A DNA stretch of 64,000 nt from Montifringilla adamsi (GCA_017590115.1 JAGGNK010006448.1:7984099-8048098), one strand, 5' to 3'. Positions 12,231 to 25,288 are shown, counted from the stretch's first letter. Made by a program: numbers and translations. The notes: generated by a model not told the origin, from the sequence alone.

Positions 12231-13410
12231 CTGGTGCACCTGCTGAGGTGACTTCACCTGGTTAGGTGACTTGAGAGGTGTCTCATACCCTGAGATGGGG
12301 GTCCCATGTGCTGCCCCCACTCTGCCAGCCTACCTCTGAATGCTGGCTGCTCCCAGTGCCCCATGGCAGGCTGCCCTATATGGTCTGGACAAGTGTTAGG
12401 GTGCCCCAAGGACACTTTTGGCAGGAACAGACTTCCCGTGGTAGCTATCGCTTCCTTTTCACTGTCTCTCCCTATGTCACAAATACCGCTCTTCCCTCGT
12501 GTTTCTTTTAAGATTGACCTCTTCTGAAGCATCTGTAATTTCCTGGTAGATGCTTAATCCTGATGATGATGGTCATATTCTTCTCAACAGTTTTGTGTTC
12601 CATGTGCACACCCCTTGGTTGCACTCACATACTTAGCTGCTGCTGAGTGGACCATTCAACAATGGTGGGGTGTCTGAATATCTCCATAGCTTCCCTTCTC
12701 CTTCACATGAATATTTCCTCTCACAGCCAGGGGTCGTTTGATGAGGACCAGAAGAATTATGGGAGCAGCTACACTTTGCTTACAAGCAAAGTAAAACTAC
12801 TTTATCAGAAAATGAACTCCCTTGGTGGTGATACAGCTGCTGAACCACAGTACAACTTCAGCAAAAGAACTGGTTTTTCTGTCCCAGCCTCACAGAGAGG
12901 CATCAGGCACTTCTGGCAGCCTGTGACCTGGAGAGCTCCATTTGCCATCAGCAGATCAGTGTGGCTGGAGGCCTCTGACATGGCTGGGCAGTGCCTGCAG
13001 CAGCTGCAGGGGAATGAGCTCCACAGTATGTGTCAGTACCATGACTGAGGAGGCTTATACTAGTGCACTAATGAAACTGGGACTGAAAGGACCTTTTTGT
13101 GCTGTTCTGCACCAGATACTGAGTCTGTTTATCTGCCTTTATTGGGTCTTCTTGGAAAGGAGCCCTTCCCACTGACCCTGACTGAGCAAACTGCCCTGCA
13201 AATTGCTGTGCCATGCCCCTACTGCCATGCCCTATGCTCCCTGACATGCCACATACCCTCCTTCCACCCACCCCCCCACCCCCAACATTCTCTGCTGATA
13301 TGCTGTGACTTTTGGCATGTTTATATTGTTGATCAGGTCTGTTATTAACTCTGTTTTTCACCCTAGAGCTCTGGTCCCTAGCCCCTTTGCACTAGGCTTA
13401 TGCTAGTTAC
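12231..13410. other. GC-rich block of unknown origin
   Basis: This block of about 1.2 kb is clearly richer in G+C than its surroundings. It contains a 133-codon frame at 12647-13048 (+), an overlapping 77-codon frame in another phase, and a 97-codon reverse frame at 13068-13361 that is glycine/serine rich. None matches a protein I recognise and none has a convincing start or domain. A C-run (CCACCCCCCCACCCCC) lies near 13268. It may be an old ERV internal region, a processed pseudogene or a degraded unique sequence; I cannot choose between them. Confidence 0.3.
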
Positions 13411-14535
13411 TTCCTGTACATTTATTTTTAGTAAACCAGAAAGCTTCCTTCAGGAGAAAATCAGAAAGCAGTTATGAAAATTGTTTGCTCCCTCCAAACA
13501 AATGGATGGCTGCTTTAACTACTCTCCCCATATTCCACCATGTAAGGCATCACAGGACACTTCGCTTCTTTCATACAACACTCCATGAAGATGCCTCACA
13601 CATTGTATCTGTGAATATGTCTGTATGCATTACGTAAAAATATTATTCCTGCAGGCTGCAGAGAATCCTACTTGTTATTCAGCTAGCTGGTTAGTTTGTT
13701 GACCTGCTGTTAACATCTATAAAAATGTGATAATGATTGAAAGGCCCAGAGACATGACTAGGACTCTGAAAAAAGAAGTGTGCTTGGATCACAGTCAGAA
13801 CCCAGTGGCAAAAAAAATGCTTATTTAACTTTGAGAAATCCCTAACGGGCACATATGAAGGCTCACAATTAAATGTGGTTTTCTGATCCATATCAGCGTA
13901 CATTCACATACTTAGCTCTGCTACCTTCTAGGAGTTTGGGCACCTGACTCAATCTGTGGACCCTTACATTGGCAGATATCCTAAACTTGTTTGAATTTAA
14001 TAGCAAGAATATATGGATAAATCCCACTCACTTTATCTCAATGTTTTTATCATTCAAAGTCTTTTGGAGAGGGAAAAAGTACCAGCCTGTATTTTTTTTT
14101 TGTGTGCTTTGTATTAATAAATATTTATAAACATTTATATTTATATTTTAAGTGGTATTGTTCCTTTTCTGTAGAGGTTTAATAAACAGGTTTCTTTCCA
14201 CTTTTTCTCCAAGGAGATATTTTCTCCCGAACCGGTTGGGGGGGGTTGAGGGGCAATTGAATCTGCTTTCGTAGAGAAGCCCCTTTGGGAGTTATCTCCC
14301 AAACTTGCCCTAAACCAGGACAAACCCTTTGCACACTTTTCCTTTGTCTGGGGACAAGTATGGGTCTTCTAAGGATGGATGTATAAGGACTGAAGGACTC
14401 CTGTCTGAAGAGGTGGAAAACTCAAGAAGGGGCAGGAAGACAACAGATACAAGAAAAATGTAATTTATTTCAAGGCAAATTTGTTCTTAGGGTAAAAAAC
14501 TGCTGTACATATTGACTCTCTATTGAACTAATTAA
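13411..14535. other. Non-coding DNA, nothing recognised
   Basis: Returns to AT-rich composition. A short G-run (GGGGGGGG) lies at about 14239. No gene or repeat family seen. Confidence 0.5.
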
Positions 14536-14900
14536 AGTCATAAAATTATTGAGGTTGAAAGGGACCCCTGGAGATCATTTAGTCAAACTGCTCTGGTCAG
14601 AAAAGGTTTAGCTAGGGCAGGTTGTTCATGTTGCTGGACATCTACCATGTGCAGGAAGGTTTTGAGTGGCTCAGAGGATAGAAATTCCACCCAATCTCAG
14701 ACTAATCTGTTCCTGAGTTTGACTAATCCCATTATAACTTTTTTTCATTTACATTTAATCTGAATGTCATGTCGATAAATATATTACTATTGCCCCTTGA
14801 CCTCTGAGAAGAGTTTGATTTTTTCTTCTCTACTCCAATCCATCAGAAATTTACACACATTGATTTAATTCCACCCCCAATATTTCTTCAAGTCACCCGT
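14536..14900 (-). mobile_element. CR1 LINE 3' fragment (reverse), strongly decayed
   Basis: The left end (GTCATAAAATTATTGAGG, then TTGAAAGGGACCCCTGGAG and CATTTAGTCAAACTGCTC) is a diverged copy of the reversed CR1 3' end. The later GCCCCTTGACCTCTGAGAAG and TCAGAAATTTACACACATTG blocks keep the CR1 order. It ends close to the solo LTR, which therefore inserted beside or into the CR1. Confidence 0.85.
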
Positions 14901-14969
14901 GAGAAACAGGACCTTGGAACATGATGCTTCTGTCAGTTGTACAGAGCTGCACATCTACCTTTTCTTCTT

Positions 14970-15531
14970 TGTGTTGGGTCTCACTGGGCTGGAGCTAATT
15001 TTGTTCTTAGCAGTCTGTTAAGGTGCAATGCTTTGGCTGCGTGACCAGAATGATGTTGATAACAACTGTGGTTTAGCTGTTGCTGAGCAGCACTCATGCT
15101 GCAGCAGGCCCTTCTCTGCTTCCCATGCTACCCTCCCAGCAAGACAGATGGGGAGTAAAAGAAGAGGTGAGGGGACATAACCAGAACAGCTGACCCAAAT
15201 GAACAAAGGACTACTGCATATAGAGCCATCTTCAGCAGCCAAAAATCCAAAGAGAGGAGTGTTTTGGATAGGTAGCCATTGCTTAGGGACTGAGTGGACA
15301 TCAGTTTTCTGTGGGAAAAGACAAATAGTTCTGTTTGCACCACTTCTTTCGTTTGCATTTCTCCTTTCTTTCTTCTTCGTCTTTCCTCCATTTGTTGAGA
15401 TATTTTTATCTTGTCTGCAACTTTTGGGGTCTTTTACTCTTCATGTTATTTCTCCCCATGATGTTGGTAGCAAAGGAAGTTAGTGAATGGCTGTGTCCTG
15501 CTTAGCTGCCAGTCAGGACCAAGCCACTACA
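14970..15531 (+). mobile_element. ERVL-type solo LTR with 5-bp target-site duplication
   Basis: The element starts TGTTGGGTCTC-like at 14970 (TGTGTTGGGTCTC) and ends CCACTACA at 15531, so it has TG...CA ends. The order of blocks is that of the common avian ERVL LTR: a GGCTGGAGCTAATTTT block, GACCAGAATGATGTTGATAA, CAGCTGACCCAAA and a terminal GTCCTGCTTAGCTGCCAG. TTCTT at 14965-14969 is repeated exactly at 15532-15536. No retroviral internal sequence adjoins either side, so this is a solo LTR left by recombination between the two LTRs of a provirus. Short frames within it are not genes. Confidence 0.92.
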
Positions 15532-16339
15532 TTCTTGAATTTATTGGTGAAGGAAAATACACTCACAAAGGTTAATGGAACTGCAGAAACTAAGCCAACT
15601 ATCTAATTTATATGTATGTGGAAAAGAGATTGAGTGTACTTGTTTTACTCTGTGTGTGTGTGTATAGAAGGGATTCATTTCTGTTAGCAGAATTTGGAAA
15701 GGGCTTAGTTAGCTATTCTGCTTCAATTATCTGAGGGAAAAGTGTAAAAAGGGGATTTATGAACATCTAGATATGGTTCTTGTCATTCTCTGACCATGAG
15801 GACTCAGATATTTTGTGTCATGCTCTGTTGTTGCTTGCCTTGAACTAAATGACTGCAAACAATGTCAGCTCCCTCTCTGAAAGTGTTAATCATGATATGG
15901 ACAGGCTAGAACTTGATGTATAGGAGCTGAATAATCCAGCCTTGCTGGAAATAAATTTGGCTAGAATAGCAAGCTAGCCTCATCAAACAAACTGTTCCTA
16001 TTAACAGTAAAACTGATACAACACAGCAACTGATACCACCACCCAGATTTGGAGTTCAGCCTGTTCAACAAGCTGGCTGAAATTAAAATTCACCTTTTAC
16101 CTTGCAAAAAGTTTAGGGTCTATTTGGAAAAAAAGAGCGATACTCACCCATTTGAGGGTGAGTGTGTATGTTGAGACATAAGATAGTTCTGGATGCATAC
16201 AGACATTCCTACTCTGGAGGTTCTAGACCGTGATACCTTGAAGATTCTGAACAAAAAAGTATCTCCCACCTTACTCACAGTGCCACCCTACTCCCATGGC
16301 AGAGATCAAACTGAAATTTAGTCAATAATACCTCATTTA
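15532..16339. other. Non-coding DNA with a short GT repeat
   Basis: A (GT)n run of about 14 bp lies near 15650. Nothing else recognised. Confidence 0.5.
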
Positions 16340-16535
16340 TGGAATCACAGAATAGTTGGAAGGCACCTCTGGAGACCATCCAGGTCAGCCCTAGAGCAGG
16401 CTACACCGAAATGCATCCAGATGGGTTTTGAATATTTCCAGAGAGGGAGACTTTGTGACCCCCTTTGACAGCCTGTTCCAGCTCTGCTCTCAATGTAAAG
16501 AAAACTTAGCTGCTTCTTCACAGTTACTTCTGTCT
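16340..16535 (-). mobile_element. CR1 LINE 3' fragment (reverse), short
   Basis: TGGAATCACAGAATAGTTGG, then GGAAGGCACCTCTGGAGACC and CCAGGTCAGCCC, is the reversed 3' end of CR1. It continues through GACAGCCTGTTCCAGCTCTG. About 195 bp are kept before the 5' truncation. Confidence 0.92.
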
Positions 16536-17779
16536 CAACAATTTTACAAAGTATAATAGAATAAATTACTGTCTCTTTCAATCAATGAAACTATAAACTT
16601 GTGGAAAATGTTACATTCAGACCAAATCAAATAAATGTCCTCCTAGAACTAAGGAATTACTTTGGGAGAAGGCATTAAATCTTCCAGATCCATTATACCT
16701 CTATGAGACTTCCCAACATGAAATGATTTCTTACTGCCTAATAGGAGTCCAAAATTGCCACAGGACTGCCACAGATACTCTCACATGATAAGCTCACTGA
16801 GCTCAAAATAGAGAATTTCAGATATGGCCTATCATATGATAAAATTTCTAGAGGAACACATGGAACAAAAGAGTTTTAGGACTTATGTTTTCCTGTCCTG
16901 GAATCTCTTTTCTGTGGGAGGCATGTAATCTAGGGCTCTAAAGTAACTAATCTAGGGCTGCAACACAAAGTACATATTTTAAAACCTTCTATAAATCAAA
17001 ATTTACATTTCACAAGTATCTTCCAGTAGAGATTCGTTATGGCCTTTTAAGAGTGGGCTGGCCAAATACTACAGCAAGCATCTGATACCATGGACACAAA
17101 TGGATTGCTTAAACACATGTGCCTAGGGCCATCTGAAACACTCTAAGGCATCCTAGACATCCCTATGCCACTGTCAGATGTGACACTTGATTTATGAGAC
17201 ATCTCTACTGCAGATAGAGGCCAGGCATGAATCTAAAATGACTCATCTTCAAATGACACTAGAGACCTATATTTTGGCACTTACATTGAGCTCCATCATT
17301 TCACTCTTGTCCAAGGAGTTTTATCTGCCTGTAATTCATAGTCATGTTATGCAGCACAGCTGTGTGACCATGGCTAATTTTAATATGAAAATGAATTATT
17401 AACATGTGGGAGCTTAAGTGAGCTAAAGACTTTCAGAATAATTAAAAACAAAGGCAGAAATATAGCTGTTATGATAGCCATAGCTTTACCAGTATTCAAG
17501 ATAAAAATCACTGCCATGGAAATGTATAAAAGCCTAAGGAGCAAAAAATTAAGTTAGAAAAGGATTATGGAGCCCTGAGAGAGGTGGCAGGGACTCCAGA
17601 GCACACATTGTTTTTTTAATAAGCCTCCCAGCCAAAGAGAAATGGTTTGAAAGAGCCAGTCAAATTTGGAGAATCACCAAATGGCTACAAGCTTGATGCC
17701 ATGGTCAGGGGTTCAGCTGCTTAGATGATGACACTTGCTTTGAGAAACTTGCTCTGCTGAGGGTTCATAAAAGTCAGCT
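16536..17779. other. Non-coding DNA, nothing firmly recognised
   Basis: No gene. The 17040-17330 part looks less AT-rich than average and could be an old repeat, but no family is identifiable. Confidence 0.45.
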
Positions 17780-18385
17780 TCATCAAAGGATCATGGGGAA
17801 TAAACAAAGGGAGCGTAGCCATGCACATGCCTGTGGGGGTAGGATCCTTCCGTCATCGTGGAGATGTAGTGACCTGTGACTGAAATGTTCAAATGGAAAG
17901 ATACGGGTTCTTTAGGAAGGACCTAAAGACAGGGGAGTTGAGGAAGTGGTGTTGCCCTCCATGTCAGTGAGCAGCTGGAGAGCATGGAGCTTCACCTGAA
18001 GGTGGATGAGGAACTGACAGAGAGTTTATGGGTCAGAAATAAAGGAGAGCAAGCAGGTGACATTATAGTGGGAATGCTACAAATGGCCTGTCCAGGAAGA
18101 ACAAATGTACATGTCCCACTATAGACAGATTGGTACAGCTTCACATTCATGAACTCGTGATACTTGTGGGGCAATTCAATCACACTGGTATCCATTGGAG
18201 GGACAACACAGTGGGTCATAAGTAATCCAGAGGGATCCTGGAGTGTGTGGATGATAACTTCCTACTCCAAGTGATAGAGGTGCCAGTGAGGAGAAGTGCT
18301 GTGCTGGACCTTATTGTCACCAACAAGAAGAGGCTGGTGGGGATGTGAAGGTCAAGGGAAGACTGGACTGCAGTGACCAGTGTCT
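17780..18385 (+). mobile_element. Decayed CR1 ORF2 endonuclease segment
   Basis: Translation in shifting frames gives pieces of the CR1 apurinic-like endonuclease domain in order: HRGDVVTCD near 17850-17880, ESLWVR near 18020, GDIIVG near 18055, GGTTQWVISNPE-like residues near 18200, and a TRRGWWG-like stretch near 18330 corresponding to the family LTNKEGLVG block. Frameshifts and in-frame stops are frequent, so it is dead. This is the only CR1 piece in the window from the 5' half of ORF2; its RT region and 3' end are missing. Confidence 0.85.
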
Positions 18386-21300
18386 TTTCTGCTTGCTCTG
18401 CAGCTGTCTTAATGAAGGTGTTATTGCATTTACTATCAGCCTTTCAGATTACAATTCAACAGTGTAGACACATACACGTGTCTTTGTAAAAGAACGAGAT
18501 ATAGCAAATTACTAGTACTTCAGCGTGGCCTACCTGTAGCACCTAAAATGCTGATTTGCAAGTTTCTAAATAGAAGTGGTAAATATTCCTGTAAGAATAT
18601 GATGGATAAGTCTTAGGCATTTTTCACTTTCCTGTAGTTCTGTCAACATTTTCCAGATAGTGTTTTCAAAGGGGGCTACTTGCTCCTGATATCACACATC
18701 AGACAGTCAGCTTCTGCCCTTTGCCCTCTATGTTTTGTAGTTGAATTTTAGAGACTCTTGGCAATGCATTCTGAAATTGTCCAGGGAGTAACAGTTTTGG
18801 GTAGTCTAGTAAATCCAATTAGGTTTTACAGTCCCTTTTCAAGTGTAACTTTTCAGTTGGATGACTTGTCCTTCGTTAACAAGAAATTCATTCGTGCAGT
18901 TATATCTTTTATTTTAAGATTGGTGTGACTTAAGTATTTCTGAGCTGTTACACAAGCTTAAGTCTGTGAGCACCTAACTACTTGTAATACAGTATTTGAG
19001 AAGCAAATATTACACAAAAAGAAAAGAAGTAGAATAATATTTCTATGCGAGTCCTGTTATAACAGAAAGTTGTGGATAACCAAGTATGCCAGAATTCTCT
19101 TAAGGATGTTCAAAAGCCAGGAATGTCCTTCATTTCTTCACAATTTCAACTACCTGCTTTAGTTTAGCTTTGTTTTTTAAGCAATGCATTTTGAATTTTT
19201 TTGTTTTTATCTTTTTTTTTTTTATGCTTAAAATATTTTGAATTGCATGATTTAGTTGAATGAGTAGAAAAAAAAAAAAAAAACAAACTGATTTAACTCA
19301 GACATTAGATATGAAGAGAGGAATTCACATGTCAGTTCCTTCAGCTCCAGTAATTTGTAATGGTATAGAAAACATCTCAACATCCATTTCATGCTAATCT
19401 TGCAACATAATGAGAGATAAGAGGTGTTCACAGTAGTATTGGATCCTAAGTTTGAAGACTTAAAAACAAGATCTTTAGTTGGGACTCTTTTTTTGGCAAT
19501 AAATTAATGTTTCAAATGTACTACCAAAGAGAATATTTTTGTATGCTTGTTTCTAAAATAAAATTCTATATATTTAAGTGTTCAAATATATTACCATTCT
19601 GTGGGTTAACTTTTATTAACTATATATCAATTTTTTCTAGGTATTGCACATAGTTTTGTTTATCCATGGTAGTATTGCAATTTTCATATTCTGCTTTCAG
19701 ATTTCTTGTTGATTTTTCAGGCAGATATGGGATTTAAGTTGTTCCTTGGCATTAAAAAAGTACAAGCTGGTGATTTTTTTGTTTGACATTGGATTGGTAA
19801 ATTTTTTCCCCACTAAAATAATTATCTGTTGCCTCTAAATATCATATTATCTAGTTTATTTTAAGTCAAGTATGTTGGAAAGCATATATGAACCTTTACA
19901 AGGCCATAATTTTTTATAAACTACTCTAAATGTGGCACCTTCTGAAGCACAATCCACATGAAATGGAACTTCTTGAGCTCATGCTGAATATCACCAAGTT
20001 TGTTCCAACAAAGCAGATGGAATTTTGACCTCATACATTGTGTTCTCTTTGATTCACCATGTCCTTTCACAATTGGAAACAATTGTGAATTGTTCTGTGA
20101 TTTTGCTAATAAGGAACTGTTGCCATTTAAAAAGACACTATTCTACAAATTCTAAAGTTCATTACATTTTAAAAAGGTACACGAGGACTATAAACAGAGT
20201 TGTATTGCTTTGCACTATCCATCTGCATGGCAAATAGGACAAGGTATTGCCACATACAAGCTGGACAGTGTAGGGAAAAGCTATTACTTTTGAGGGTATC
20301 AGGAGAAAATCTTGAATATCTTCTGCCTTCTAAGACATGTGAAGGGTCTTCCCCTGAATGACTTCCTCAAATTGTGGAAACAGATCGTCAACATATTTTT
20401 CACCTAATAACTTATTGCTAAGTCGCTGGGTTCTCAAAACCCATGGTAATTTCTCTGACATATAAGAATTATTTCTTATTCATTTACTTGCTTATTTATT
20501 TTGGCAAAGGACATGTTCTGTCCTTGTCCTCCAGAATGTTTCTTAAATATAAAACCCAAAGAAAAATAAGGCACAAATTTACCGAATACTGAAAAATACT
20601 TTAAATTTGAAGGCAGTAAAAAAAAATCTTGCTTAACTCAGCTGTGGTACTAAACTGACATACTGAGTTTCTGCTGACTTCTGAAGGACTGCAAAAGACT
20701 ATGGGATATAATATGCATCCTGTACTTGGAATTCTTGGAATAAATAAGTTCAATGTATAAGATTTTTTTTTGTGCAATGCATTCTGTAATACCCAAATAA
20801 TTAATGATATTTCATAATTTTTCCCTTCAATTTGGAAAATGTACAGCTACGAGTTCTATGCATATTTTCATTAAAATCTTGGAATGTCAAAATGGTAAAT
20901 AAAAAAAAGAGAAAGAATATGGTTTTCATGAGCTTTGGCAGTTACTTTAAGCACAAGTGTTCCAATTAAGGAATGGTGGCAAAGAAAATAGCTTTATAAT
21001 TTATTTTTTTTTCCTTTCTGGGATGTTTTGATGTTATAATTGCTGGTAATAACATGAGTTGGAAACATTTTCCATAAAAGCAAAAGAGTTTAATTTCAAC
21101 TTATATAATGACTCACATAAGAACTCCATTTACAGACACTTTAACACTGTGAATCATTAATCTCTTTGACAAATTACAACACAACTCTATTAGATTTCCT
21201 GTTACAGATTTTAACAGATGTCTAATTAGAAACTGAAAGTGAATTCAGATTAACCAGTACTTGGCATATGTATGGCATCAAATCATTATTTATTGAGATA

Positions 21301-22895
21301 AAATTTCCTCTCGTGTAAGAAAAAATATTAACACTTTTCTCCATTTATAAAAAAAAAGAAAGAACATTTAAATATTGCATAGACACAGCTTTAGTTACTA
21401 AGCAATATTTTAGAGAGATAAGATAAATATTCTATAGCATTCTTGACAAAATTCTTTTGCATGGATAAATAATTGCCAGGATTCTCAAACTTTTAAATTA
21501 ATTAATTAAGATTAGGGAAAAAAAACTGATAAACAAAACCTCAAACCTTCCATTACACAAGTGTCAAACAATTATGTCAATACGTGAGGACTTGCACCCT
21601 TGTAAATCACTGAAGATGCAAACAAAATTTCTCTACCTTTTGATTCAATATCTTCTTTTGGTCAACTATTGGAATATTTTGTTTACAAGTAAAATTATTC
21701 TTGGAATTGTACATTGCTATAATGCAGAAAAATTTCAAACACTGTAATTGATTTACATTTCATAATTTCTGGGCATGGAAAATTCAACATACCTGTGGTT
21801 AGTTCACATACCCTTTTTTCATTATCAGATGTAGTATATTTTTGAGCTTGATCTTGTCACATGAAAGGCAAGAACAGGTTTATCAGTGGATACAGAAATC
21901 ATACCTAGAATTTGGCAGCTTCACCATTTCAATTTTTAATTGATTAAATAGAATAATAAAATTATTTCTTCAAGAAAAAAAAAAAGTCAGTTCTTAGTGA
22001 CAGACTTAAAAAAAATCATGAATTCAAGTTCCATAACATGATTTCATTAGAGTTTTGAACTGAATTTCAGAAAATAACATTTCCAAAACACTTGTCTTTG
22101 TTGTATAAAGCTTTAGTCAAAGATATATTGCCTTAGGCCATATGTACTTTAAAATGTAGTTTAGAACATAAATATATATTTTTTAACAAATTTTCCTGAT
22201 CATGCCATGCCAATAATTGTCATATTCTGGACACAGTTTAAAAGAGGATTGATGACCATAAACTGTTATTTTCTACCTTTTTTTTCACCCCAAAAAACCC
22301 AACCCTTCCTATAGAGAAAACTGAATTGGAAATAGTTCCAGTGCTCATCAAATGCTCTCCAACACCTAATGCAGAAGTGCTTGATCTTCCATGTCTCTTC
22401 AAACAGCATGCCTGATGTTCCCTCTAAGCCATCAAAAAAAATCTATTCCAAAGGAAATGCAAGCAAGCAACCAACACTGTAGATACAGAGGCCTCATAAA
22501 GTTGGTTTTGATTTACTGATCAATTCCCACTGAAGAACAGGGATTTTTATGAAAAATATGTTTCTACTGTAGATATAACCTTAATGTTATCTGCAGGATA
22601 TTCATAATCTCAGTATTTTGTTTTGCTTAAGGTGAATAATTCAGTATGCTCATCCTCATTCAACGCACTTTTGAGCATACCCACTACATCCATTACATCT
22701 CTTGGGTAGAAGCACAACTTAGATGTGTAGACATACTTCTAAATATTTCAACATTCAGTACCAACATAACCACTTTTAAGTACCTGACTACCACTGCAGA
22801 ATGCGAAAGCCTTGCAATCACATTCTGTGTGTAGTATGTGCCAATATGCTCTTGCACCCCAGGAACACAATTGTATCATGCACTGCATAAAAAGA
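18386..22895. other. AT-rich non-coding DNA, 4.5 kb without recognisable genes
   Basis: Contains an A-run at 19267-19283 and a small perfect palindrome TCACAATTG-GAAA-CAATTGTGA at 20067-20088. Frames are at most 70 codons. No repeat family recognised. Such stretches can hold conserved regulatory elements, which only cross-species alignment could show. Confidence 0.5.
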
Positions 22896-23433
22896 AGGGC
22901 AGCCAGCAAGTTTCACTCCCATGAGACCCCACCTGGAGTACCACATCCAGCCTTGGGGGCTTAAGAGAAAGATAACTACCTGTTGTAGTGTAGAGGGACT
23001 TGAACATGGTCAGATGATGGGAGCGCCTCTCATATGAAGAAATGTTCAGGCAATTGAGATTGTTCAGCCTGGGGAAGGTTCTAGGGACACTTCATGAAGG
23101 CTTCCAGTACTTTAGAGGAAGCTTATAAGAAAGGGTGAAAAATTTTAACAGGGTGTATAATGGCAGGGCAAGGGGCAATGGTTTTTAACTGAAAAAGGAT
23201 AGATTTAAATTGGACTTGAGCGAGACATTCTTTGCTGTGTGGGTGGTGAGGCACTAGAAGAGGTTGCCCAAGAAGTTGTGGATGCCCACATCCCTGGAAA
23301 TGTTCAAGGCCAGGTTAGATGGAGTTTTGAGCAACCTGATCTAGTGGAAGGTTTCCGTGTCCATGGCAGGGATGGTTGGAATTAGATGATCTTTAAGGTC
23401 CTGTCCAATCCTAAACATTCTATGATTCTATGA
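22896..23433 (+). mobile_element. CR1 LINE 3' end (forward) with octamer tail
   Basis: It keeps the C-terminal ORF2 and 3' UTR blocks of CR1: GAGACCCCACCTGGAGTAC, TTGTTCAGCCTGGGGAAG, AGGTTGCCCAAGAAGTTGTG, GATGATCTTTAAGGTCC and, at the very end, two octamers (ATTCTATGATTCTATGA, 23417-23433). The 5' end is truncated and joined near 22900 to GGGCAGCCAGCAAG, itself a CR1 remnant with a small deletion. Coding capacity is broken throughout. Confidence 0.96.
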
Positions 23434-23666
23434 CAGGGTTAAACATGCAGGAAAGGGACTCTCAATAATCAGTACCATGAATAGAAATGTCCCTAATCTT
23501 ATAAGCAAGACTCTCCAAAACCAGAAATACACATACTAAAAACCTATTATCCAGAATTTACTCATCTTAATCTTAAAAATTACTTGATATCTTTGGCCAG
23601 AATTAATACCACATAACTGTTCTGCTATTTTACCTCATTCTGTTAAAAAGCACACCACCCCCTCAT

Positions 23667-23687
23667 AAAAAAAAAAAAAAAAAAAAA
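23667..23687. repeat. Poly-A tract (21 A)
   Basis: Uninterrupted run of 21 A, not attached to a recognised retroposon. Confidence 0.95.
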
Positions 23688-23829
23688 GTCAAAAAACCCA
23701 CAAGAAATCTACCTGTAACAAAAATGAAACAAATATTTACTTCATTTCATATGTATTTAAGATATTGTATACTCCTCTTTTCTGTAAGACAAATCAAACT
23801 GCTGTTGTCTCAGGGTTTTGACAGGTTAG

Positions 23830-23976
23830 TCTTTTTTTGATTGACATATTCCTATGCATCTGTTCCTCACTATAGTAATAACTAGTTTTCTTCATTACTC
23901 TTTTCTAAAACAATTAATCCTTAGGTCTGTTATATAGTGAGGAACAGATGCATAGGAATATGTCAATCAAAAAAGA
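23830..23976. repeat. Long near-perfect inverted repeat (hairpin)
   Basis: The left arm at 23830-23874 (45 bases, starting TCTTTTTTTGATTGAC) and the right arm at 23933-23976 (44 bases, ending GTCAATCAAAAAAGA) are reverse complements. The only difference is one T/A in the homopolymer near the outer end. They are separated by 58 unrelated bases. The arms carry no transposon termini that I know and are not flanked by an obvious target duplication. Near-perfect identity in neutral AT-rich DNA implies a recent origin or active preservation. Confidence 0.95.
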
Positions 23977-24498
23977 TCTGGTGGCTAGGACAATTCTTGG
24001 ACAGAAAGAGATGATGTTTTCATCTATGCCTCTGTATTTGTTTTATGTTTTATCCAATGACCATTTAATACAAGTTCATAGAGGCTAGATCTGTAGACAC
24101 ACTGGCATCTTTTTGATAGCTATGGGTAAAAACTACACTAGAAACTGTGGCTGCTGAAATGTACTTTCAGCAGTCTATTGGGTAATGATGCCATAAAACT
24201 TCCAGTGAATCTATATCTTGAGTCCCTAGTCAAGTGAAAAGTTACAGCCAAGCATTTCAAAAGTTTAGCATTTACCTAATCCCTAATGGGATTTAATTAC
24301 CTTAAAGTTCATGCGGTCATATAACATCCATTACTTTGCTTAGGTCAAACCTTTTCTCCTGAGAATAATGATGTCACTGTGTATAAATTCAGAGAATCTT
24401 GCTTACCTGACAGTCTTGCCGGAAAAAGACCCAACACAAAACCTCTTTTCATTGAAGAACAGGGTCAGAAGTGTAATATATTTCCCATTTAGACATTC

Positions 24499-24535
24499 AT
24501 ATATATACATCTATATATATATATATATACACACA
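24499..24535. repeat. (TA)n/(AC)n microsatellite
   Basis: Alternating TA with a CATC interruption, ending in ACACACA. Confidence 0.92.
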
Positions 24536-25288
24536 TTTATATTTAATAAATATTGATTGTATTTTATTTTAATTTAATATCAGTTCCTCATGAGAGGTCA
24601 TTAACAGTCACAAGCCTGTCTCAGAGTTGTGATTATATTAGAATACATCTCAACCTTTTCAAAGCCCAGAGATGTTCTGTTATTGGACTGTAATTTTTGG
24701 AGTACTCTTCTAGTGTTATTTCTCTATTTATATACATTACCAACTATTTTTTAGTAATGTACTTGCTCTCTGTAATTGATTTCCCTCCTTTTCCTGCTGC
24801 TTTCATGTTGTTCAGAACAAGAATTTTTCTGTGGTGCTGCCTTGGTTGGAAAAAACAGCCATTTAAAGCAGATATTTAGATTAAATAATGAATTAACATT
24901 TTAATTTCCTTATTTGTGGAAGATGAACATATTGATAAGTTGGAGAAATTGATAACCACATTATCTGCAGTTACTTCCCCATTTCCATGACTTATTATTT
25001 TTATTATAGCATCATTTATCATTTATTATAGCATGATCTAGATTCCAACACCTAAGTTTGAATATTAATAATGTCATGCCAGTGGCCTTTGTTATCCTTT
25101 GGGCATATAATCATACTGACTACTTAGAAGACATCATCGTTTCCAAGACAGGTAGACATTTTCAAAGGTTTTCAAGCTCAGCCTAATGTTCCTTACACAG
25201 GAACAAGCTCACACAGACTATCTGCTTTTGAAAATCTTTCCTTAAATGCTTACCTTTGATCAACTTTCATTTCTTCCTTTTATTGCAG

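Noticed and set aside
12647..13048. 133-codon plus frame
   Set aside because: Unrecognised, with overlapping frames in the same GC-rich block. Kept only as part of the unexplained block.
20067..20088. Perfect 9-bp stem with 4-base loop
   Set aside because: A palindrome of this size is expected several times by chance in 64 kb of AT-rich DNA.
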